Shown here piece after piece: positions 17,300 through 22,901 of a DNA stretch of 22,901 nucleotides (position 1 is the first letter of the stretch; each line of letters begins with the position of its first letter). The stretch covers positions 1 to 22,901 of the forward strand of contig CAAHFI011908755.1 of the NCBI GenBank assembly GCA_900893395.1, in the 5' to 3' direction. The position numbers and the translations under genes are program-made. The stretch comes from Euglena gracilis (lineage: Eukaryota; Euglenozoa; Euglenophyceae; Euglenales; Euglenaceae). The notes below the pieces were generated by a model. That model had not been told where the DNA came from and did not search any database. It was given only the letters and a program-made list of their open reading frames with translations.

Positions 17300-17978
17300 C
17301 TGGGTATATGCCAACCAACCCATGCCCCTCCTGGATTGAGTCCTATGGACATGTGTGTGGACGAGTCACAATTCCGTTGTTCTGTGTTACAGCGTGTTCC
17401 CCCCTTCAGGATGTTGAGCAGATCTCCAAGTACACCAAGGATACCTGGAATGCTTTTCAGTTTGGTCAATATCGAATTTTGAAACATTGGTTTTCAAAAA
17501 ATCGCCGATATGGCGGATTCTTTTGATTTGACCTTAGAAATCGATGCATTCTCTTCCAACGCGCATTCGCGATTACCGCGACATTGTCGCAACATTCTAA
17601 TGCTTTTGATAAGTTTTGGGGAGACACTATCCTATGGATGCATCCCCCCCTAAACTTATCCCGCTTGTTGTAGATAAGATTTTCCAGGATCAAGCGCGAG
17701 GCGCATTCTTGTTCCTGTGAATCCCGAAGCGGAATGTTTCAATTTTGACTTACGTCACATTTTATTGGTGGGACCTCCAAACGATGTTCCTCTATTCGAG
17801 GATTTCCGTGGAGTGGTATTACCACCTTTTCAAGAAATCATTTTCCGTGTTTGTCTTTGATGCTTTCATGTTTCTCAATCTCCACCCTGAATGTTAGTGT
17901 GTTGGATCATACCGACCATGTGGGAGCCGATACGGCTTTTGACCATAATGCCGATAGGCATCACCGTTCGGGCCCCCT
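17300..17978 (+). pseudogene. Element B: spacer upstream of reverse transcriptase
   Basis: Contains the segment NAFQFGQYRILKHWFSK (about 17450-17510) and QHSNAFDKFW, both with partners in element A (1-540). It continues to the reverse transcriptase start. No domain was recognised. Two diverged copies keep it, so it was probably translated as part of Pol. Hairpins include cgcc-gatat-ggcg near 17503 and atgcc-gata-ggcat at 17948-17961. Confidence 0.5.
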
Positions 17979-19013
17979 ATGGTCGATATGACCCATAAAC
18001 AGGTTTCCGCTGTCATTGAAAGTGCAGGACAGCACCGCAATTCAGCAGAATTTTGTACGCGCATCAGTCGCGAATTTTCTGGTGTTTTGGAAAATCCTGT
18101 TTACGCTTGCGATATAGATCCCGCTATCCGCGGACCTTTTGGTGTTTGTAAGATTGAGCTTAAGGAAGGCGCAAAGCCAATGCATCGGAAATTTTTCCGT
18201 TGTTCAGGAGAAAGAGATATAGCTCTCAATGAAATGATTGAAAATCATAGAGCGGAAGTGGATCATCCCTTCCAAAAGTGAATGGACCTCCCAAGCTTTT
18301 GTGGTTCCAAGCCCCCAGACCCATCAGGTCAGAAAAAGTGGAGGCTGGTACTGGATTATCGGTACTTAAACTCGCAAACTAAGGATGACCCATTCCGTTA
18401 CCTCTAATAGAGGACCTCATCACAAAACAAGCGGATAACCGCTTGTGGTCAATTTTCGACCTGGAGGGGTTTCCACCAAATGCATCTGGATCCCGATTAA
18501 CATCCAAAGGTGTTTACCAATGGACGGTTTTGCCAATGGGTGTTAAGAATGGACCAGCAATGTTTCAGCGCATGATCCAATGGGTCTTACGGGATTTACC
18601 GTTTGCGCTGGTGTACATTGATGATGTTTTGGTTGGTACCCCCCTCCTTCAGCGAATACACACAGAATATTCACATTCACTATCGTGATGTTCGCGCGGT
18701 ATTAGCCGCATTTCTCAAGCATAGACTTTTCGTCAAAGGAGCTAAAATGCACTTATTTCGCGAAACGATAAAGTTTTGCGGTCACATTCTTAATAATGGC
18801 CAACGCCGAGCGGCGCCTAGCAAACTAGAGGCCATTAAGAAATGGACACCTGAGGTCATCAAGACCATCACCCATTTGAAAGGATTTTTGGGATTAGCCC
18901 AATACTACGCGATTTACATGAAGGATTTCGCGAAAATCGCGGTACCTCTATCGAGGCAACTCAAAATCGCGCACCCGAAATACCAAAATCAAATGGGACG
19001 CAGATATGCGTGA
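17979..19013 (+). pseudogene. Element B: reverse transcriptase fossil
   Basis: Reverse transcriptase copies the element's RNA into DNA. The N-terminal approach is seen as FGVCKIELKEGAKPMHRKFF (about 18130-18195). The palm follows as YQWTVLPMGVKNGPAMFQR and the catalytic VYIDDVLVGTP, with YIDD at 18614-18625. The thumb and connection carry FVKGAKMHLF, FCGHILNNGQRRAAPSKL and THLKGFLGLAQYYAIYMKDF (to about 18960). This order and wording are typical of Ty3/gypsy. The parts are spread over three open stretches (17979-18281, 18443-18688, 18603-19013). Broken in several places. Confidence 0.9.
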
Positions 19014-19480
19014 AGCTCTAGAGAGCATTAAAAAGCTAATGCTTGAAAATGTCGTACTCGACATCGCGGATCCCTATAAGCCTTATGTGCTAGAAGTCGA
19101 TAGCAGCGATTATGCTGTAGGCGGTGTTCTAAGCCAGCATAACGCGGCTAACGAATTACGCCCTGTAGCATTCTTCAGTAGAAAGCTACAAGGTGAAGAT
19201 GGCAAAGGCCAAGTCAAATGGAGTATCCGTGAGAAGGAAACGTACGCAATCGTACTTATTTTGCAAAAATTCCGTAGTTGGGTCGCCAGCTCCTTGGTGC
19301 AAATACTGGTGCTGACTGACCACGAGAGTCTTCAACACTGGTACACCGAGGATCTGAACAAACCTATGTCTTCTGTAGGCCGAAGATGCCGACGGCATGA
19401 ATTTTTGAGCCAATTCAACCTAGTGGTTGTATTACCCCTGGCCATACACAGAAAGTAGCAGACCCGCTTAGTCGAGCACC
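19006..19480 (+). pseudogene. Element B: RNase H fossil
   Basis: The 150-codon open stretch carries the Ty3/gypsy RNase H domain, which removes the RNA strand after copying. It shows PYVLEVDSSDYAVGGVLSQ (first catalytic Asp), REKETYAIVLILQKFRSW (catalytic Glu helix) and LVLTDHESLQHW (second Asp), followed by GRRCRRHEFLSQFNLVVV. The domain ends with a VADPLSRAP-like segment at about 19457-19483, the usual RNase H exit. It is one of the most complete domains in the window. Perfect hairpins lie at 19050-19063 and 19242-19255, inside conserved codons. Confidence 0.9.
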
Positions 19481-19948
19481 CTGGCATAACCCGGTAACCC
19501 GGATGAAGGTGATGCCACTTTCATGGCAGCCAAGAGGCTGATGAATATGCACGTCGATATGACGCAGCCGACGATATGTTGGATTCTTTTCCCGTTTCAT
19601 CGATTTTTCGTTCGTTGCCAGTCTCTCCTATACGGAGGAGAAGGCGACGAGGCCGCACACCTGGCCCCCGTCGCATTACGCGATCTGAAACTCCTTCCCC
19701 CTCTTCTTTCGCGAATGGGATTATTCCCATGACCCAGTATATAGCACGATAGTGCACAGACTGCGCAGTGGCGAGGTTGTACATAATTATTCCCTTTCCC
19801 CATTACGGTTGGTTTACCGCGATGATGCGGACATAAATATTGTATACCCCGTGACTTGGTTGATGAAGTACTTTTATGTTATCACAACAAGGTCACCCTG
19901 GGGCCCCCAAACTTCTTTTCTTTGGTGGGTCGCAGGTATTGTACAACA
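19481..19948 (+). pseudogene. Element B: RNase H-to-integrase linker, truncated
   Basis: After RNase H the plus strand reads ATFMAAKRLMN, then an Arg/Pro/Ser-rich stretch, then weak unassigned sequence up to 19948, where the LTR of fragment D begins. The integrase zinc domain would be expected next but I do not see it. The boundary is set by the D LTR end (GTGTAC at 19949-19954). Confidence 0.45.
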
Positions 19949-20376
19949 GTGTACGTCCCACCCCGGCTTTTCTACTTATGCTTTCCTCCCGAAAAGCCCG
20001 TGGGGGGAGTAACAGTAAAATTTGTTTCCCTTTTCCCCTTTTGAATGCAAAGCACACAAGCAGAAGAATTGGTGGGACCGCAGTCCCTTATATGAAAGTG
20101 ACTTTGCTCTTTCGAGCTTTGTAAAAGAAAGAAATAAAACTTGTATTCAAATGGACTTCGCCCTCAGAATTCTAAAAGAGAATTGCAAAGCACCAAACCC
20201 AATAACCTTGAATTAGGAACCAGTTACTTTCGCTAAGCTTTCGCTAGCTCTGAGATTCTCTTTTGTCTTATGGTTTAACCATGCCACTGTGTACAGCCCG
20301 GCCGTAGCCAGATTGTAGGCCGTAGCCCATTGTATCTGGTACACAGTGCCATGGCAGAATGGCTGCCTGGTACACA
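19949..20376 (-). repeat. 3' LTR of fragment D
   Basis: About 428 bp, beginning TGTGTACCAGGCA (20376-20364, minus strand) and ending GGACGTACAC (19958-19949). It shares TGTTACTC (20014-20007) and TAAGTAG (19978-19972) with LTRs A and B. Directly upstream lies a polypurine tract, and no primer site follows, so it is a 3' LTR. A 16-bp inverted repeat (one mismatch) pairs 20279-20294 with 20339-20354. Confidence 0.75.
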
Positions 20377-20386
20377 TCCCCCTCCC
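20377..20386 (-). promoter_or_regulatory. Polypurine tract of fragment D
   Basis: The minus strand reads GGGAGGGGGA immediately before the LTR start TGTGTACC. A purine run in this place primes plus-strand DNA synthesis in LTR retroelements. It fixes the LTR's left boundary on the minus strand. Confidence 0.75.
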
Positions 20387-21106
20387 AGGGCTCTGCCCGA
20401 TTTCCCTTCTGGACCAGGCCAGTCGGGATGCCAGGCACAGTCCCAGGTTCAGGGAGACAGTACCAGGATACCATGGTCTGGTTCCCAATTACGGTTACCG
20501 TGTTTGGAGCACAAAGCGCAAAAGAATTCTGGCGCGCATGCTGTGCTTTGTGCGTCTTCTTACTTGACACCGTAGTGTCTTTGTGTCTTGAATCTTCGCG
20601 ATCAACGTGTTATCGACCGAACTTAAGGCGATTCCGCCATTGTGTCTTGAAACGGTGTTGAACGCGATGATGAAGTGCGTATTCACGCTCGAGACTTCGC
20701 TCATTATGTGGGACTACGCCCATCTCAGCCGTTGCTGATTGTACGAGAGGAAACCCTCAACGTTTGCGGGTTTCCTTGAAGTACTCACCCATGTGTGGGT
20801 CTTGTACCAAGGTCATTTCGTTGGACGTAAGTCTAGGGTATCCTTGTCAGGATCATCCATGTTGATCCGTGGGATAACCCAACTTTTGACTTCTTGTATT
20901 TCCTTGGGCAGTTCGGTTTTGAGCGTTTCAGCTCGCTTGTGGAGGTAAAGCTGCAAATTTTCCCAGAAAACTCTCGGAAAAGTTGCAGGCCATATGTAAT
21001 AGTTCCATCTTGGATGGTTTGCTGGTACCTGTGGTGGCATCCAGGCAGAGCGTTGAAATCAACGTGTGCGCGCGGGATGCACAGGCACAGCGGGTTATGT
21101 GTGGTT
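20387..21106 (-). pseudogene. Fragment D: C-terminal part of the 3' module
   Basis: Minus-strand sequence between the last well-conserved open stretch and the polypurine tract. A translation at about 21065-21030 reads ALPGCHHRYQQTIQDGTITY, and another region is Lys/Arg-rich (SELKRSKPNCPRKYKKSK, about 20940-20885). The stretch 20387-20800 has no convincing coding signal. It holds a hairpin-like ggaaaccc...gggtttcc inverted repeat at about 20750-20777. Confidence 0.3.
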
Positions 21107-21580
21107 TCAGAATGGTTCCAACCCATTCTGAATAATGTTCGTAACCATGTCGTTCAGGTGGATAGTCAGGCAATAACCATCGTTGTGTGGTTTCAGAAAC
21201 CGTTGAAGGCTTTGTAAAGAGTGGGTAAATGACTCGTTTCCAGTCATCATCATTGAAGAGTAGGGCAATCGCGCTTTTGTACATTCCACAGCAAGTCTGA
21301 TTCCGCCGGAATCAGTTTGGAAGTCAAAGGCGATTCCGCCGCGGTCAAAAGCCTCAGCTTTCTTGAAGCTTTTGTGTTGGTACATTTGTCGTTTTGTTTT
21401 GTAGAAAATTAGGAAATCTTCCAGAACGTCCTCGCTTCCGGGTACGATCTTGAGATTTCCGCCATCTGCGGGCAAATATATTGCCCGTAGGCAGTTGACA
21501 CAGAAAACTGGTACGTCACGGTCTCTGTCCTCTTCCGACCACCGGAAGTTGTTCAGTTTCTCCAGGCAGGATGCAATCAC
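21107..21580 (-). pseudogene. Fragment D: globular part of the 3' module with Cys-X2-Cys
   Basis: A 157-codon open stretch with balanced, globular composition. It reads DVPVFCVNCLRAIYLPADGG near its start, then VLEDFLIFYKTKRQMY and FDFQTDSGGIRLAVECTK. The neighbouring stretch upstream has a second pair (ALICGDCILP, about 21600-21570). The Cys-X2-Cys pairs suggest metal binding. It is not one of the standard retroelement proteins and I do not recognise the family. Hairpins gattcc-type (21298-21314) and cgggcaa-type (21469-21487) lie in it. Confidence 0.4.
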
Positions 21581-21675
21581 CGCAAATCAAAGCGGCTGTA
21601 TTTGGAACGAACTCATTGTGGTGAAAATTTTTTCCGTTTGTTGTCGCATAACAGACATGCACAGCTGGCATGCTG

Positions 21676-22059
21676 TTACGAATGTTGTGACAACAGTACA
21701 GAGCCAGTTGTTTGACCATTCGGCCTATTGTCAAACAGGAATGTTTCCCCAAGATATTGGGCAAACACTCTTGGTGATCTGGCATTGTAGAATCGCCAAA
21801 TATGGCGAACATAGTAGTTGTACTTCTGTTCGTTGAAGAACAGTGGTTCAATCCACTTGTTCAACAAAATTCCGCGTTCGCGGGCTGATTGTATCATGGC
21901 AATGCGTTCTTCGACGCTCGGCAGGTTGGAGATAATGTCCTCTTGCCAAAGGGTGGCATTATCGTCAACCGGCATGTTTTCCTCTTGCGAGGTCTCAGAC
22001 GTTGTATCTTGTCGAGTTCTACCTCGGAGGGTAGAAGTGACCCGGCTTTTCCCGGCCAC
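21676..22059 (-). pseudogene. Fragment D: helical part of the 3' module
   Basis: A 127-codon open stretch. Its first third is Thr/Ser/Asp-rich. The rest is well ordered and helical with aromatic residues, for example EDIISNLPSVEERIAMIQSA, LLNKWIEPLFFNEQKYNYYV and IWRFYNARSPRVFAQYLGET. Such composition is more like a folded host-type or accessory domain than a Gag or Pol part. It has no membrane segment or signal peptide, so it does not look like an envelope protein. The function is unknown. Confidence 0.4.
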
Positions 22060-22901
22060 TTCGGTATATGTTGGTGTTGGTGTGGTAGCAGCTGGGGTCT
22101 TCGCCCGCTTTCCTGATTTGCTACCACTCCCAGGTGGAGGTGGTTTTGGTTCGTTGTGTCGTTTAGCAGGTTTGCACGGTTCTGCAGGCTGTGGTTTAGC
22201 CTTAGGCTTACTGCCTTTCTCTTTCCGCTGTGGCGGAAGGGGGCGTTCTGCAGGCGACTTTGGAGCAGGTTTGACCGTTGTGTGGTGGTAGGTGGTACGT
22301 CAGGAGCCGTCGGTACCACCTGTTCAGGTGTGTGTACCACTACGGGTGTTGTGTCATGTGGTGGTGTTCGACCGTAGTCTATGCGTGGTTGTCACCACTT
22401 CGGGTGTTTGGACATCAGGAGTAGAACTGGCCGCGTCTGCTGCCAGTGCTGTGGTGGAAGCCGTAGCTTCTTGTGTGGGTTCTCGCCAAGTCCCGTGTCA
22501 CGGGGACTTCGCGTTGAAGAAGAATACCTCGATCGCACCATTGCAACCATCGAGGCTACGCCACTTCGGACGCTTCCGAGGACGCGTTCTGCAGCGCGTC
22601 CAACTTGTGGTGGTATGAGTATAAAGTCGTCGGGGTCTTGGTATCTTTCGATACCTTCGTGTTGTTGTCTTGTGATCAGTTCGCGAAATGCGATTATCTC
22701 AGCATCAGTTACTTCCTGTCCAGCTTCCGCATGTGCGGGAGTAGGTGGAACCACGTCTGCCGAAGGCGCTGCGGCCGTTGTGGAGTCTGCAGGCACTTCG
22801 GCCATTGTAAATTCTGCAGGCGCGTCAGGTTCCGCGTCTGGCAATGGTGTTTGTTGGTCGTGTTTGAGCAGGCGTTGTAGCTGGCACTTCGGCCCTTAGA
22901 G
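22060..22901 (-). pseudogene. Fragment D: Pro/Ala/Thr-rich start of the 3' module
   Basis: The open stretch 22392-22844 is rich in Ala, Pro, Glu, Asp and Thr at its start, then becomes mixed (ITRQQHEGIERYQDPDDFIL). 21894-22340 is Pro/Thr/Asn/Arg-rich. It resembles in composition, but not clearly in sequence, the Pro/Thr-rich module after the chromodomain in fragment C. It continues past the right edge. Hairpins: 22492-22504 (cccgtg-t-cacggg) and 22640-22655 (ggtatc-tttc-gatacc). Confidence 0.35.

Larger units (their letters stand above)
10260..19948 (+). mobile_element. Element B: Ty3/gypsy chromovirus-like LTR retrotransposon fossil, 5' two thirds
   Basis: A plus-strand element with 5' LTR, primer site remnant, long leader, gag, protease, reverse transcriptase and RNase H in order. 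It is interrupted between protease and reverse transcriptase by a 1.2 kb G-rich and T-rich block, and carries two further tandem-repeat tracts. Its integrase and 3' LTR are not in the window, because minus-strand fragment D begins at 19949. It is the best copy here for reverse transcriptase and RNase H. It has many breaks (more than ten) and is old. Its conserved parts match element A over gag, protease and linker. Confidence 0.85.
19949..22901 (-). mobile_element. Fragment D: 3' end of a related LTR retrotransposon
   Basis: On the minus strand this is a 2.5 kb 3' module, a polypurine tract and a 3' LTR, running off the right edge of the window. The LTR shares its two ends and two internal blocks with LTRs A and B, so D belongs to the same family or a close relative. 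It abuts element B head-on at 19948/19949. The module is spread over several open stretches in different frames, so it has a handful of breaks. Confidence 0.7.

Noticed and set aside
20387-22901. Fragment D as an independent host gene
   Set aside because: It ends at a polypurine tract directly joined to an LTR shared with A and B, so it is more likely an element module. A captured host domain remains possible.

Overview
The window looks like eukaryotic nuclear DNA made almost wholly of decayed LTR retrotransposons of one Ty3/gypsy chromovirus-like family (gag with zinc knuckles, aspartic protease, reverse transcriptase, RNase H, integrase, chromodomain). I recognised no host gene, tRNA, rRNA or CRISPR array. 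The host cannot be named from the sequence. The protease and reverse transcriptase wording, the G-rich tracts and the long homopolymers made me think of a protist or alga, possibly a dinoflagellate relative, but this is a weak guess.

Layout. Four element pieces abut. Element A (minus strand, 1-6428) has its 5' LTR at 6029-6428, a tRNA-iMet-type primer site at 6018-6027, gag, protease and the stretch before reverse transcriptase, then leaves the window on the left. Fragment C (minus, 6429-10259) has the end of integrase, a chromodomain and a 2.8 kb Pro/Thr-rich 3' module. Element B (plus, 10260-19948) has a 5' LTR at 10260-10698, a repeat-bearing leader, gag, protease, a 1.2 kb foreign low-complexity block, reverse transcriptase and RNase H. 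It is cut off before a recognisable integrase. Fragment D (minus, 19949-22901) has a 3' LTR at 19949-20376, a polypurine tract and a 2.5 kb 3' module running off the right edge. The three LTRs share terminal and internal sequence blocks, and this is what orders the pieces: A probably sits in C's 3' end, B interrupts C's integrase, and D abuts or interrupts B.

How the parts worked together. In the living family Gag would package the RNA, the protease would mature the polyprotein, reverse transcriptase and RNase H would copy RNA primed by initiator tRNA, and integrase with its chromodomain would insert the copy into marked chromatin. All copies here are broken many times and should be read as fossils.

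The most unusual signal is not a gene. The window is studded with short perfect inverted repeats: arms of 4-8 bp and mostly A/T-rich spacers of 3-6 bases. They occur in coding fossils, LTRs and tandem repeats alike. Where A and B can be aligned, such hairpins often lie at the same place with the same arms and a changed loop, with paired changes in the arms, or with a wholly different hairpin. This points to a template-switching or repair process, or to selection on local structure, and is the main thing to follow up.
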